Shown here: positions 38,720 to 51,618 of the stretch, one piece after another
Layout: each line of letters begins with the position of its first letter
Position numbering within the stretch: position 1 is the first letter of the stretch
NCBI RefSeq assembly: GCF_016808095.1
Contig: NC_068973.1
Span: forward strand, 558,001-622,000
DNA from: Vigna angularis
Lineage: Eukaryota > Streptophyta > Magnoliopsida > Fabales > Fabaceae
DNA length: 64,000 nt
Direction of reading: 5' to 3'
Notes under the pieces: model-generated
Told to the model about the DNA's origin: nothing
Databases searched by the model: none
The model's input: only the letters and a program-made list of their open reading frames with translations
Program-made: the position numbers and the translations under genes

Positions 38720-39920
38720 AAGAATCCTACTCGATGCTCTTCTTCGCTCCTTTTCTTTGCTCTTTCTAATTTCCCTCTCACGCCTCTGTCTCTGTTATGT
38801 AGCATCCAAAATTTGAACAATACACTAAATCTTTTTCTAAACACATTTTTAATTAACTCTCCTTTTTTTTTTCAATTTTCATGATAATATAAAATTTCCT
38901 ACTCTATGAAATAAATAAAAATTATGTTTTAATTTCTAAACTAAACTGCTTTAAATTTTAAGTTTATTTCCTTATTGATAAAATCTAGTTTTTATTATCC
39001 TAATCGTACTTTAGCTTAGTGAAAAATTATATTTTTCCTCTCATTACAAATAATAATATTTTTGTAATTAACTTACGTATATTAGTGAACACCTGAAGGA
39101 AAAAATAATAGATGTAAAAATATTTTCTTGTGTTACTGAAAAAAGCTCCTATTTTAATTGTCACTATTCATAAATTTTATTTTCCTTTTCCTTTAAGGAT
39201 ACAAAAATGTTATTAGAATCAATTTGTTGAGTCTTCCAATTGTTCAATAACATAAATATTAAGAGAAAGGTTACAAAGTTTTACACATTATTCAATTAAA
39301 AAACATAAATTATTCAATAACATAATCTTTAAATACATTCAATTGAAATTTGACACATAACTTTAAATAAAGATAATACGTTTTCCATTCAATCCTTCTT
39401 TCTCATCCATCAAGTTACACCTCTTCTTTCACGAAACTATCAGGGCATGATAATGCACAATTCACACATTTTTATATTTCGATGCTACAATTTTTGGAAC
39501 ATTTAAACCAACTTTAAACTTTTATTTAATGTTTAATCAATCTGTTTGATATTTGTTTTTCTCAAATTCAACTATAAATAAAATTCACTTTAAACATCAT
39601 TTAACTTAAAAGTGATATTTTTTTTTTGTAAACTTTGTAGAGTTAAAATGAATTTGATTTTTCAAGCGACATTCAATCACATAACCAATAAAAAAATGAA
39701 TGATTCCATTTTCTTTTTTTTCAATTTTTTAATATAATTCAAACCTTTTTTCTCCCATTTTTTTAAAGTTATTGTTTTTTATGTATTATTATGAAACTTA
39801 CACACCAGAATCAACTTTGCACTTAAAAGTTCATTCATCATGTGCTCTTAAAAGATAGTATTATAAAAAGAGAAAGAAAAATATAATAAACGCAAAACTC
39901 ATAATACCATGAAATGAAAA
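38720..39920. other. RPB9 upstream region and AT-rich spacer
   Basis: The first about 100 bp are CT-rich leader or promoter of RPB9. Beyond this there is only AT-rich sequence. A stretch at 38860-38990 resembles 41215-41394 plus 51446-51500, the site where the Gypsy element landed, so it is probably an old local duplication. Confidence 0.5.
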
Positions 39921-40729
39921 TCTATCGAAGCCAAAACTAGTTTTTAAAGAAAACTTACTTATAAGTAAGTCTTCAAACTAATAAAAAATATTTCGTATAA
40001 TTAATATCTAAATTTGCTAGTTTTTGTTAGCAAAATTACCTTCTATGCAATATAGAAAAAAAATTAAAATATTATAAATACTTAAACAATAATTCTTTTT
40101 TTTCTTTGTAGCACGCATATCATAACACATTTCATTATATTCCTTATAAGTATATTTTTTAGGATGGGATTAAACCTATTTTGTGTCTTTTAATATGATA
40201 TTAAAGTATAATTTTAACAAAGTTTGTAGATCTTATCACTTTGTTGTTCGGTTACAATTGAATCACAAATAAATATTTAGTCTCAAACTTAAATTTATGA
40301 ATATGGGTTAAAAATCTCATAACGAATTTCACATAAAATATAATTAAATTATTTTTTAGAATACCATTTGATAAAAATGAAACCATCACACCAACTTGAA
40401 TTGTACTTTTTTTTTTGTGTGAAAACATGTTCTCTTTTATGAGTCATCTTCTATTTTTAAACAAAACAATAACAAAAAAGATACCTAAATATGTATTTGA
40501 AATATTTTTTTTTAAAAGATTGACACCACTTTTAATTTAAAATCTTGAATTATTGAGTTTATGAGTTTTTTTTTTACATTGTGTTTTACTTTATTATTTT
40601 AATCTAATATGAAATATAGACTCACGTTTGAATTATTTTAAAAAATATATTATAAAAATAATGCTTTCAAACTGAAAGAGAAACCTAAAATAAAATATAC
40701 CATATTCATTTATCTAATCACAAATCTTT
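39921..40729. repeat. Duplicated block A (matches 53233-54074)
   Basis: About 809 bp starting TCTATCGAAGCCAAAACTAG recurs in the same orientation at 53233-54074 with scattered substitutions and an extra block of about 34 bp in the second copy. It is AT-rich and non-coding. The pair flanks the Gypsy element and the first orphan gene. Confidence 0.9.
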
Positions 40730-41389
40730 AATAAACACAACTTTACCTATTTACTTAATATTGTGTGATCTCTTTTATCATAATGGTATATTAGGAATTT
40801 ATTATCCATAAAAGCACATAAGGAAAAGATAAAATAAAGATTAATGGGTTTTTTTCACTTGCTGATTTTTAAAAATACCAAAAGAATGTATATTTACATG
40901 CATGTTTTGAAAAGATTTATATAGTCTATTGTATTTTATCTAGTTAGTTCTGTTAGTTTAGTTTGTTGGGTAGTATAGTTATGTTTTTTTCTCTTACTTG
41001 TATATTGGCACATCTGTAAACATAACACAGTTACACGTTTCTTTCACAATGTATCGTGTTTTCTTTTTTCATCCTTCTTAATCCTTCCTTCCTTTTACTA
41101 TATACATCATCAATAAAATACAATATCATATGATATAATGCTTACTATCATTACAACAGACCTAATAAAAATATTAAGATCCCTCTTTTCATTAACAGAT
41201 TTCTAATTAGCACTCCAACTTTTTTTTTCTCTATTTAAATTTTCATGATGATGTAAATTTCCCTACTATATCTTAAAGTTTGATCCATATGAAAGCTTTA
41301 TACAAAAGCAAATTTCAAATAACAAGTTCAGAAAATTTACATTCATAAAAGACCATATATCAAATAAGTAAAAATTATGTTTTATTTTA
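40730..41389. other. AT-rich spacer left of the Gypsy element
   Basis: No coding region or other repeat recognised. Confidence 0.6.
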
Positions 41390-41394
41390 TAAAC
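41390..41394. repeat. Gypsy target-site duplication, left copy (TAAAC)
   Basis: TAAAC directly precedes the 5' LTR and is repeated at 51446-51450 after the 3' LTR. A 5-bp duplication is normal for LTR retrotransposon integrase. Confidence 0.95.
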
Positions 41395-44037
41395 TGTAAG
41401 ACCAGGGGAAATTAAACCAGCCCCCACCTGTTAAATCAAAATTTATGCACTGAAAACCTTCTGTGATTCATTAAAAACCCACTAAGCACTGCATGCATGA
41501 GTGCCACTTGTCACGAAAGAAGCCTCCGAAGTCGGAAGTGGGTGTGCAGGTGTCGGAGGGTGAGACGCCCGTCCGTTCAGACGTGGGTTGAGCAAAACAA
41601 ATTTCTGAAAAACTCTTCCACTACCCTGCACGCACTCTTCTTCTTTCCTAGAACTCAACTCTTCATTTTCTTCACCTTCTCTCTAGAAACCTCTACCTTC
41701 TCTCTACTGAAACTTCTTCTTTCTCTTCTCCGTTCACATTCCAGAAACCGTAGAACCATTCCTGGTGTCGTGAGCGTCGTTTTGAACCGAACACCTCGAC
41801 ATTCTGATACTGGTAAGTCTCTCTTCTTGTCGAACGTTTCCTGTCTCATGCAAAGCCAGATCCTGGTTGCATGAAGGGTTAGGTTCTTAATAGTTCTTGG
41901 TTTTTATGATTAGATCGAGTTGAAAGAGTTAAGGGATCCTGTGAGAGTAGAGAACTGTTAGCGTACGAACCAAACACCCTGAGTTGGGACGTTCACTTCT
42001 GATCCAGGTAAGGGAAGCTTATTAAATTTAATTCGTATGTTTGTCTTGTACTGTATGAATATTACGTGTGTCGCATGAAGTATGAACTGTGTTATCTGAT
42101 TTTTTTGTATATGATCATAGGTATGAGGTGTATATTGGTTGAGTATGCATGATCGAACGTTGCTGTACTGCATGAACATGATATATGTTGGTTGAAATGT
42201 ATGATATGGGTGATACGTGTGAATATGAAATATACATGCTTAGAAGTAGTGAACATAAGTGAAACTTGAATATCAACTTCCCTATGATAACGTATGTCCG
42301 ACATTAAACAGTTCTCGACCGTTTGATGTTCCAGTAAACTTCTTTGAATTGGAATACTTTCATTTGGGAAGGATTCTGGTCGAGCATGAGCTATGTAGGT
42401 CTTTTACTTAGAGCTCATAATGAGCAGTGTCGATCTTACACATAGTAATCGTATTGGGCAGTGCTCGGTCTTACACCAAGCGCTCTTACTCTTTTCTGGA
42501 AAAGTCCTTGATAATACAGATCACCCATCTGTGTCGACCGACAGTGTCGAGTACCTTTGATAATACAGATCACCCATCTGTGTCGACCGACAGTGTCGAG
42601 TAGCTTTGTTAATACAGATCATCCATCTGTGTCGACCGACAGTGTCGAGTACCTTTGTTAATACAGATCATCCATCTGTGTCGACCGACAGTGTCGAATA
42701 CCTTTGTTAATACAGATCATCCATCTGTGTCGACCGACAGTGTCGAGTACCTTTGTTAATACAGATCATCCATCTGTGTCGACCGACAGTGTCGAATACC
42801 TTTGTTAATACAGATCACCCATCTGTGTCGACCGACAGTGTCGAGTACCTTTGTTTATACAGATCATCCATCTGTGTCGACCGACAGTGTTGAGTACCTT
42901 TGTTAATACAGATCGTCCATCTGTGTCGAGCACCCTTCTTGATGTAGGTCGTCCAACCGGGTCGACCGACCTTGTCGAGCCATCTTGTAAAATAGGTCGT
43001 CCATTTATCTTGAAGCCGGTATTACTTTATTTTGGAACGGGGCAAGTTCTTCAGTCTCGTTCCTCACATTCGTTCTCGTTATAAAGAGGTCGTGATTTTT
43101 ATGTACTTTGACAGAAAGACAAAAATGAAAATAAAAGTGAAAGATTATAAATGATGAACATTGTATGAGGTGAATTATAGTTGTGAATTTTGGACTAGCG
43201 TTCCAGGGAGGAACGACTCATGGTTGAATATGGGATTTTGTAAAGTATGACTGTGGGCATGCTAATGCTGGCTTGGTCCATCCTAATATTCCGTGATACT
43301 CATCTTCATGTAGAGGAGAGTAATTCATGTGTGGGAATGGCAGGAGGTCCTTAGTCCATAAGTTAACATGGGCGACGTAAGAAACGGACTAACCTCGAGT
43401 GGCAGCTGTCGAGTGTAATACAGTTACTACACCACTCGGGTGCAAGGACGCCTGTAGCTACACAGATTCATACAGTCCGGACAGTCAGTCTAGTATCAGG
43501 AATTGATTTGAGTTAAGGGATTGGTTTAATTATATGTTGTGAAATGTTGGATATGTTTGATGTATTATGTAATGAATGATTTTCCTTGAATTAAATTCAA
43601 TAAGCTTACCCTGTGTTCTCTTCTTTGCGTTGTCGATCGTCTCTGTACATCCGTCCTGTCTATGCAATGATCATCCGTGTGGATGTGAGCAGATGGTGAG
43701 GCGTTGCTTGAGGAAAAACTGGAAGAAGAAAATTTGGAGGAAGCAACCCTTGTAGATGTGGAAGTGAAGGCCGAACAGTAGACGTTCGGTTAGCTGTTTA
43801 GATTAGATGTTTCATTGTACTGATTTTTGGATCGACCTTTACATTATTTGGTCGATCGGTATGTATCGGTGCTTTGTAACCGTTGGTTGGATACTTTCAC
43901 GTCGAGCGTGTTCCTTATTTAACTTCTTGTAGGCCGTGCAGCCTAAGCTCTTGATGTCGTTAATTTAAGACTGATTTGTTTATCATTAAATGTAATTAAT
44001 TCTACTATATGGTGTTACTGTATTTTGGGATGTTACA
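41395..44037 (+). mobile_element. 5' LTR of Ty3/Gypsy element (2,643 bp)
   Basis: Starts TGTAAGACC and ends GGGATGTTACA; the 3' LTR at 48803-51445 has exactly the same length. I counted about 24 single-base differences by eye (about 0.9%). It holds a tandem array of 49-bp units at 42509-42943 and a CT-rich stretch near 41630-41740. No obvious TATA box was found. Confidence 0.97.
42509..42943 (+). repeat. 49-bp tandem array in the 5' LTR
   Basis: Eight full units and a partial ninth, each reading ATACAGATCA(C/T)CCATCTG followed by TCGACCGACAGTGTCGA and a short ACCTTTGTTA spacer. Each unit has two small inverted repeats, CAGAT...ATCTG and TCGAC...GTCGA. Units differ by one or a few bases. Confidence 0.95.
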
Positions 44038-44041
44038 TTAG

Positions 44042-44053
44042 TGGTATCAGAGC
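44042..44053 (+). promoter_or_regulatory. Primer-binding site of the Gypsy element
   Basis: TGGTATCAGAGC, complementary to the 3' end of initiator tRNA-Met, four bases after the 5' LTR. It primes minus-strand DNA synthesis. Confidence 0.93.
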
Positions 44054-44154
44054 AGTTTTGTTCTATTAAAAGGACACTGTAGGTTATGAGTGCACTGTGT
44101 TTTTGCTGTGTGCTTAATATGTGTTTAACGAGCTAATTCTCAAACTCGTTGAAC

Positions 44155-47100
44155 ATGACTAACGCTCTTCTTCTCGGTTCCAGAAAACAAATGGCTCCTA
44201 GACTCCCTCCTCCACCGCAACCTACTGACCCTGATGCGTCCAACAACGCTAGGTTGTTGGAAACGGTGATTGAGAGATTGCAACAACAAAATACCACTCT
44301 GATGGAACAGAACGCTACACTGATGCAGCAAAATCAGACAGCTATGCAGAATCTGGAAGCCTCTCGAGCCAACTCCGAGGCGACGCAGCGGCAGTTGATG
44401 GAAATACTGGCTGCCACTAGGGGCGCGGCAGGAGCGTCCTCTTCTAACGCTGCCCCGCCTACTGCTGAATGGAGTTTGGAGAGCTTTCTTCAACATCATC
44501 CCTCCAAGTTTAATGGAAAATGCCTTCCTGATGAGGCAGATCAGTGGCTGCGGGACATGGAGAAGATTTATAATGCAAAGAGGTGCCCTGACGACAACAG
44601 ATTGGCGTTTACTGAGTACATGTTGACTGGTGAGGCCAGCCACTAGTGGGCGAGTGTGAAGACTATCCTGACAGACGCTCATGCTCCCATCACTTGGGAA
44701 GTTTTCAGGAACAAATTTTATGAAGAGTATTTCCTAGACAGCGTTCGCTACGCCAAGGAAGTAGAGTTTCTTCAGTTGGTGCAAGGGGGAAAGTCTGTAT
44801 CGGAGTACACCAATGCTTTCAAGCAGTTGTTGAGGTTCAATACTATGGCCACTAGTGAAGAGTGACAGTGTAGGAAGTTCGAGAATGGGCTAAGGAGCGA
44901 CCTGAAGGTGTTGATATCAAGTTTATGCATTCGGTCATTTCCTGCCATGGTGGAAAGAGCCAAAGTACTGGAGAAGAATATGGCGGAGGTGGAACGACAA
45001 AAGAAGCAGCCACAGGTGGTTAGAGGACCAGTCGTATCCAGGGGTACTGCTAATACGAGAAGTACTCCTTACGCTCGTCCAAATCAATCAAATACAAGTG
45101 GATCACGAGTGCTGATCCCTGCCGGACAGTCTGGGCAGCCAGGAAACATTACTTGTTTCCAGTGTGGAGGACCACACTATCGTTCGTCCTGCCCTCAACT
45201 AATGGGAGGTAAATTCTGCACTCGATGTAGAAGAAATGGGCACTTGGAGAGTGAGTGCAACATGGGTGGACGCGCTGTGTTGAGGCCACCAAATGCTGGA
45301 AGGAATCAACCGAGAGGTGGCAGAGCACAAGCAGTGGGGCGCGTATATGCTATAACTGGAGCGGAAGCAGCGAGTTCAGGTAACCTTATAACCGGTGAAT
45401 GCTTGCTGTATGGGATATCTTGTCGTGTGCTGTTTGATTCGGGGGCGACTCACTCCTTCATCTCGAAGGCGTGTGTTGAGAAATTGGGAATAGTTGAGAG
45501 AGTTATGCAGTTCGACCTGGTGGTGTCGACCCCAGCGGCTGGAGAGCTTAGGACATCTACCGTATGCATTAGATGTCCTATTGTGGTTGAGGGGCGTAGT
45601 TATTAGGTGAATTTAATCTGTTTGCCTTTGAAGGATTTAGAAGTGATTTTAGGAATGGATTGGCTGGCTGCCAATCGCATTCTTATTGATTGTGGAGCGA
45701 AGGAATTGATTTTCCCTGGTGAAGAAGAAGAAGTTCTTTCAGTGACGCTCGGCCAGCTGAAAGAAGATATTATGGAAGGCGCCAGCTGTTTTCTCATCAT
45801 GACGCACGAAGACAAGGAGGTTGGGAATGCGAATGAGGAACGATCGTCCAAGGACAAGAACAATGAAGGACGATCGGTTGTGGACGAGTTCCCTGATGTC
45901 TTTCCGGAAGAGATACTTGGACTTCCCCCTCATCGAGAAGTTGAATTCACCATTGATTTGGTGACGACAGCGGCTCCTATCTCGGTTCAGCCTTATCGGA
46001 TGTCGCCTGCGGAGTTAGCTGAACTCAAGGAGCAAATTGAAGAGTTGATAGAAAAGAAATTCATTAGGCCGAGCGTATCACCCTGGGGAGCGCCCGTGCT
46101 ATTAGTAAGGAAGAAGGATGGCAGCTCTCGGTTATGTATTGACTACAGGCAATTAAACAAGCTGACCATCAAGAATAAGTACCCATTGCCAAGGATAGAT
46201 GATTTGTTGGATCAACTGAATGGGGCGACTGTATTCTCAAAGATCGACTTGCGGTCGGGATATCACCAAATCAGAGTTAAAGAGGAAGACATCCAGAAGA
46301 CTGCTTTCAGATCTCGTTACGGACACTACGAGTATGTAGTGATGCCGTTCGGTGTGACCAATGCACCAGCAATCTTCATGGATTATATGAATCGGATATT
46401 CAGACCGTATTTGGACAAATTTGTGGTCGTCTTCATAGATGATATCCTCATCTATTCCAAGATCGAAGACGAGCATGAAGAGCATCTTAGACTTGTGCTT
46501 GGAGTGTTGCGGGAGAAGGAGTTATATGCCAAGTTGTCTAAGTGTGAATTCTGGATGAAGGAAATACAGTTCTTGGGGCATGTGGTGTCGGCTGGAGGCA
46601 TCTCTATAGATCCAGCTAAAGTTCAAGCGGTACTGGAATGGGAGAGTCCGCGTTCAGTCACTGAGGTGCGTAGCTTTGTTGGTCTAGCGGGCTACTACAG
46701 GCGTTTCATTGAAGGTTTTTCTAAGATAGTCGCGCCACTGACACAGCTTACGCGCAAGGATCATCCATTCGCTTGGACCGATCGGTGTGAAGAGAGTTTT
46801 CAAAAGCTTAAGCAGAAGTTGACGAGCACCCCAGTTTTAGTGATTCCAGATACGGCCAAACCGTTCGAAGTGTACTGTGACGCTTCTCACCAAGGTTTAG
46901 GTTGTGTGCTGATGCAAGAGAAGCGAGCAGTGGCGTACGCTTCTCGACAATTGAAGGTCCACGAGAGAAACTATCCGACACACGACCTGGAGTTGGCAGC
47001 GGTCGTATTTGCTCTGAAGATTTGGAGACATCATTTGTACGGAGCTACCTTTCAGGTTTTCAGCGATCACAAGAGTCTCAAATACCTCTTTGATCAGAAG

Positions 47101-48767
47101 GAGTTGAATATGAGGCAGAGAAGGTGGCTTGAGTTCTTGAAGGATTATGATTTCGAGCTACTGTACCATCCAGGAAAGGCGAACGTGGTAGCGGACGCTC
47201 TAAGCAGAAAAGTGGTGCATGCGTCGTCCATGATGGTGCGTGAGCTGAGCTTAGTGGAGAGTTTCAGAGATCTAAGGTTACAGTTTGAGTTAGAACCGGA
47301 CAACATCAAGTGTTGTAACCTTAGAATATCTAGCAATGTGTTTGATCGGATTAGAATGAAGCAACGAGAGGATGAAGAGCTGGTGAAGATTTTGAGCGCG
47401 CTCGGTACGGATCAAGCTAAGGGGTTCAATACGGGAACAGACGACATGTTGCGTTACATGGGAAGAACGTGCGTTCCGAATGATGGCGAGCTGAAGAGAA
47501 TTATTCTGGAGGAAGGTCATCACAGCCGTCTTAGCATGCACCCTGGCATGACTAAGATGTATCAAGACCTCCGGAAATCATTCTGGTGGCCTGGAATGAA
47601 GAGCGATGTCGCTCGTTTTGTGGCATCATGTCTAACCTGTCAACGAGCGAAGGCGGAGCATCAAAGACCTGGCGGATTACTTCAGCAACTGGAAATTCCT
47701 GAATGGAAATGGGACAGCATCTCCATGGATTTCGTGACCCACCGCGTACGGTCAGAAATCATGACTCAATTTGGGTAATCGTGGATCGACTAACGAAGAG
47801 TGCCCACTTCCTGGCAGTAAATTTGAAGATGTCGATGACCAATCTGGCCAAGCTCTACATTCAGGAAATTGTTCGTCTGCATGGAGTGCCGTCGAGCATA
47901 ATTTCTGACCGAGACACGAGGTTCACATCTCGGTTTTGGCAATCCTTACAAGGTGAGTTGGGAAGCAAGTTGCAGATGAGTTCAGCTTATCACCCTCAGA
48001 CGGACGACCAATCGGAAAGGACCATCCAGACGCTTGAAGACTTACTGAGGACGTGTGTCCTAGATCACTTAGGCGTTTGGGATGAAGTCTTGCCACTGGT
48101 GAAATTCACGTATAATAATAGCTTTCAGGCTAGCATTGGAATGGCACCGTTTGAAGCTCTCTATGGTAGAAGATGTCGGACGCCACTTTGTTGGTTCCAG
48201 GAAGGAGAGAGCGTGCTGACTGGACCTGAGCTTATCCAGCAGACGACAGAGAAAGTGAAGTTAATCCAGGAGAGGTTGAAAGCGTCGAGGAGCAGACAGA
48301 AGTCCTATGCTGACAAGAGAAGAAGGCCGTTAGAGTTCCAAGCTGGCGATCACGTATTCCTTAGGCTTAATCCAACCACAGGAGTCGGCAGAGCTATGCG
48401 ACCAAAGAAATTATCCCCGAAGTTCGTCGGACCCTATCAAATACTGAGGAAGATTGGCCCAGTAGCGTACGAACTAGCATTGCCTCCTCAACTGTCGAAC
48501 CTTCACCCAGTTTTCCACGTTTCCCAACTTCGGAAATACATAGCTAACCCCTCCCACGTACTGGAGTTGGAAGACGTTCGACTTCGTCCAGACCGAACGT
48601 TGGAGATGCAGCCGGTGCGCATTGTAGAGAGTGATACCAGATATTACAAGCGGAAGGCTGTCCGAATGGTGAAGGTAGTGTGGAATGAAAAGACGGGCGA
48701 CACTACGTGGGAAGTCGAGAGCGCCATCAAGGATTTGTACCCTCACTTATTCTCGGGTAAGTCTTAA
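44155..48767 (+). pseudogene. Gag-pol polyprotein of a Gypsy chromovirus-like element, disrupted
   Basis: Domain order is Gag, PR, RT, RNase H, INT, the Gypsy order. Gag starts at about 44155 and has two CCHC-type knuckles near 45153-45191 and 45218-45260. The protease motif DSGATHSF is at about 45433. The RT catalytic motif appears as FIDD (46432-46443), RNase H as VYCDAS (46870-46887). The integrase zinc finger spans about 47515-47650, with core residues in SDRDTRF (about 47905) and SERTIQ (about 48012). The C-terminal end (VRMVKVVW ... TTWEVE ... LYPHLF) looks like the chromodomain-type tail of Tekay/Del chromoviruses. The frame is broken by in-frame stops at 44644-44646, 44863-44865 and 45604-45606. 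A net change of frame near 47735-47745, in the integrase, shifts the rest by one. It cannot make a full polyprotein, so any recent movement needed help in trans or preceded the lesions. Confidence 0.95.
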
Positions 48768-48790
48768 TTTTCGAGGACGAAAATTTTTGT

Positions 48791-48802
48791 AGTTAGGGAG
48801 AA
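48791..48802 (+). promoter_or_regulatory. Polypurine tract of the Gypsy element
   Basis: AGTTAGGGAGAA directly precedes the 3' LTR and would prime plus-strand synthesis. It is interrupted by two T residues, so it is imperfect. Confidence 0.75.
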
Positions 48803-51445
48803 TGTAAGACCTGGGGAAATTAAACCAGCCCCCACCTGTTAAATCAAAATTTATGCACTGAAAACCTTCTGTGATTCATTAAAAACCCACTAAGCACTGC
48901 ATGCATGAGTGCCACTTGTCACGAAAGAAGCCTCCGAAGTCGGAAGTGGGTGTGCAGGTGTCGGAGGGTGAGACGCCCGTCCGTTCAGACGTGGGTTGAG
49001 CAAAACAAATTTCTGAAAAACTCTTCCACTACCCTGCACGCACTCTTCTTCTTTCCTAGAACTCAACTCTTCATTTTCTTCACCTTCTCTCTAGAAACCT
49101 CTACCTTCTCTCTACTGAAACTTCTTCTTTCTCTTCTCCGTTCACATTCCAGAAACTGTAGAACCATTCCTGGTGTCGTGAGCGTCATTTTGAACCGAAC
49201 ACCTCGACATTCTGATACTGGTAAGTCTCTCTTCTTGTCGAACGTTTCCTGTCTCATGCAAAGCCAGATCCTGGTTGCATGAAGGGTTAGGTTCTTAATA
49301 GTTCTTGGTTTTTATGATTAGATCGAGTTGAAAGAGTTAAGGGATCCTGTGAGAGTAGAGAACTGTTAGCGTACGAACCAAACACCCTGAGTTGGGACGT
49401 TCACTTCTGATCCAGGTAAGGGAAGCTTATTAAATTTAATTCGTATGTTTGTCTTGTACTGTATGAATATTACGTGTGTCGCATGAAGTATGAACTGTGT
49501 TATCTGATTTTTTTGTATATGATCATAAGTGTGAGGTGTATATTGGTTGAGTATGCATGATCGAACGTTGCTGTACTGCATGAACATGATATATGTTGGT
49601 TGAAATGTATGATATGGGTGATACGTGTGAATATGAAATATACATGCTTAGAAGCAGTGAACATAAGTGAAACTTGAATATCAACTTCCCTATGATAACG
49701 TATGTCCGACATTAAACGGTTCTCGACCGTTTGATGTTCCAGTAAACTTCTTTGAATTGGAATACTTTCATTTGGGAAGGATTCTGGTCGAGCATGAGCT
49801 ATATAGGTCTTTTACTTAGAGCTCATAATGAGCAGTGTCGATCTTACACATAGTAATCGTATTGGGCAGTGCTCGGTCTTACACCAAGCGCTCTTACTCT
49901 TTTCTGGAAAAGTCCTTGATAATACAGATCACCCATCTGTGTCGACCGACAGTGTCGAGTACCTTTGATAATACAGATCACCCATCTGTGTCGACCGACA
50001 GTGTCGAGTACCTTTGTTAATACAGATCATCCATCTGTGTCGACCGACAATGTCGAGTACCTTTGTTAATACAGATCATCCATCTGTGTCGACCGACAGT
50101 GTCGAATACCTTTGTTAATACAGATCATCCATCTATGTCGACCGACAGTGTCGAGTACCTTTGTTAATACAGATCATCCATCTGTGTCGACCGACAGTGT
50201 CGAATACCTTTGTTAATACAGATCACCCATCTGTGTCGACCGACAGTGTCGAGTACCTTTGTTAATACAGATCATCCATCTGTGTCGACCGACAGTGTTG
50301 AGTACCTTTGTTAATACAGATCGTCCATCTGTGTCGAGCACCCTTCTTGATGTAGGTCGTCCAACCGGGTCGACCGACCGTGTCGAGCCATCTTGTAAAA
50401 TAGGTCGTCCATTTATCTTGAAGCTGGTATTACTTTATTTTGGAACGGGGCAAGTTCTTCAGTCTCGTTCCTCACATTCGTTCTCGTTATAAAGAGGTCG
50501 TGATTTTTATGTACTTTGACAGAAAGACAAAAATGAAAATAAAAGTGAAAGATTATAAATGATGAACATTGTATGAGGTGAATTATAGTTGTGAATTTTG
50601 GACGAGCGTTCCAGGGAGGAACGACTCATGGTTGAATATGGGATTTTGTAAAGTATGACTGTGGGCATGCTAATGCTGGCTTGGTCCATCCTGATATTCC
50701 GTGATTCTCATCTTCATGTAGAGGAGAGTAGTTCATGTGTGGGAATGGCAGGAGGTCCTTAGTCCATAAGTTAACATGGGCGACGTAAGAAACGGACTAA
50801 CCTTGAGTGGCAGCTGTCGAGTGTAATACAGTTACTACATCACTCGGGTGCAAGGACGCCTGTAGCTACACAGATTCATACAGTCCGGACGGTCAGTCTA
50901 GTATGAGGAATTGATTTGAGTTAAGGGATTAGTTTAATTATATGTTGTGAAATGTTGGATATGTTTGATGTATTATGTAATGAATGATTTTCCTTGAATT
51001 AAATTCAATAAGCTTACCCTGTGTTCTCTTCTTTGCGTTGTCGATCGTCTCTGTACATCCGTCCTGTCTATGCAATGATCATCCGTGTGGATGTGAGCAG
51101 ATGGTGAGGCGTTGCTTGAGGAAAAACTGGAAGAAGAAAATTTGGAGGAAGCAACCCTTGTAGATGTGGAAGTGAAGGCCGAACAGTAGACGTTCGGTTA
51201 GCTGTTTAGATTAGATGTTTCATTGTACTGATTTTTGGATCGACCTTTACATTATTTGGTCGATCGGTATGTATCGGTGCTTTGTAACCGTTGGTTGGAT
51301 ACTTTCACGTCGAGCGTGTTCCTTATTTAACTTCTTGTAGGCCGTGCAGCCTAAGCTCTTGCTGTCGTTAATTTAAGACTGATTTGTTTATCATTAAATG
51401 TAATTAATTCTACTATATGGTGTTACTGTATTTTGGGATGTTACA
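48803..51445 (+). mobile_element. 3' LTR of Ty3/Gypsy element (2,643 bp)
   Basis: Pairs with 41395-44037 along its full length, with only substitutions seen. It ends GGGATGTTACA, followed by the TAAAC duplication. It lies 173 bp from the stop codon of the first orphan gene, which runs on the opposite strand. Confidence 0.97.
49917..50345 (+). repeat. 49-bp tandem array in the 3' LTR
   Basis: Same unit and the same number of copies (eight plus a partial) as in the 5' LTR, so the array has not expanded or contracted since insertion. Confidence 0.95.
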
Positions 51446-51450
51446 TAAAC
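51446..51450. repeat. Gypsy target-site duplication, right copy (TAAAC)
   Basis: Matches 41390-41394. Confidence 0.95.
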
Positions 51451-51618
51451 TGTTTTAAATTTTAATTTTATTTTCTCATTGATAAAAATATAATTCTATA
51501 AATAGTTGACACCGTTATATTTTTTTCTATATCATAATTTTATTTTTTTCTAAATATCTCCACACGGTATTTAGAAATTATTTAAAAGTTTAAAAAGTAA
51601 CACTGATCTAATGACAAG

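Noticed and set aside
41497..41874. Open frame of 125 codons in the 5' LTR, also present in the 3' LTR (48905-49282)
   Set aside because: It lies in LTR leader-type CT-rich sequence, has no known motif, and two of the few LTR differences change amino acids. It is shared only because the LTRs are copies.
42509..42943. Regularly spaced repeats that could suggest a CRISPR array
   Set aside because: Units are head-to-tail 49-bp tandem repeats without unique spacers, in a plant LTR.
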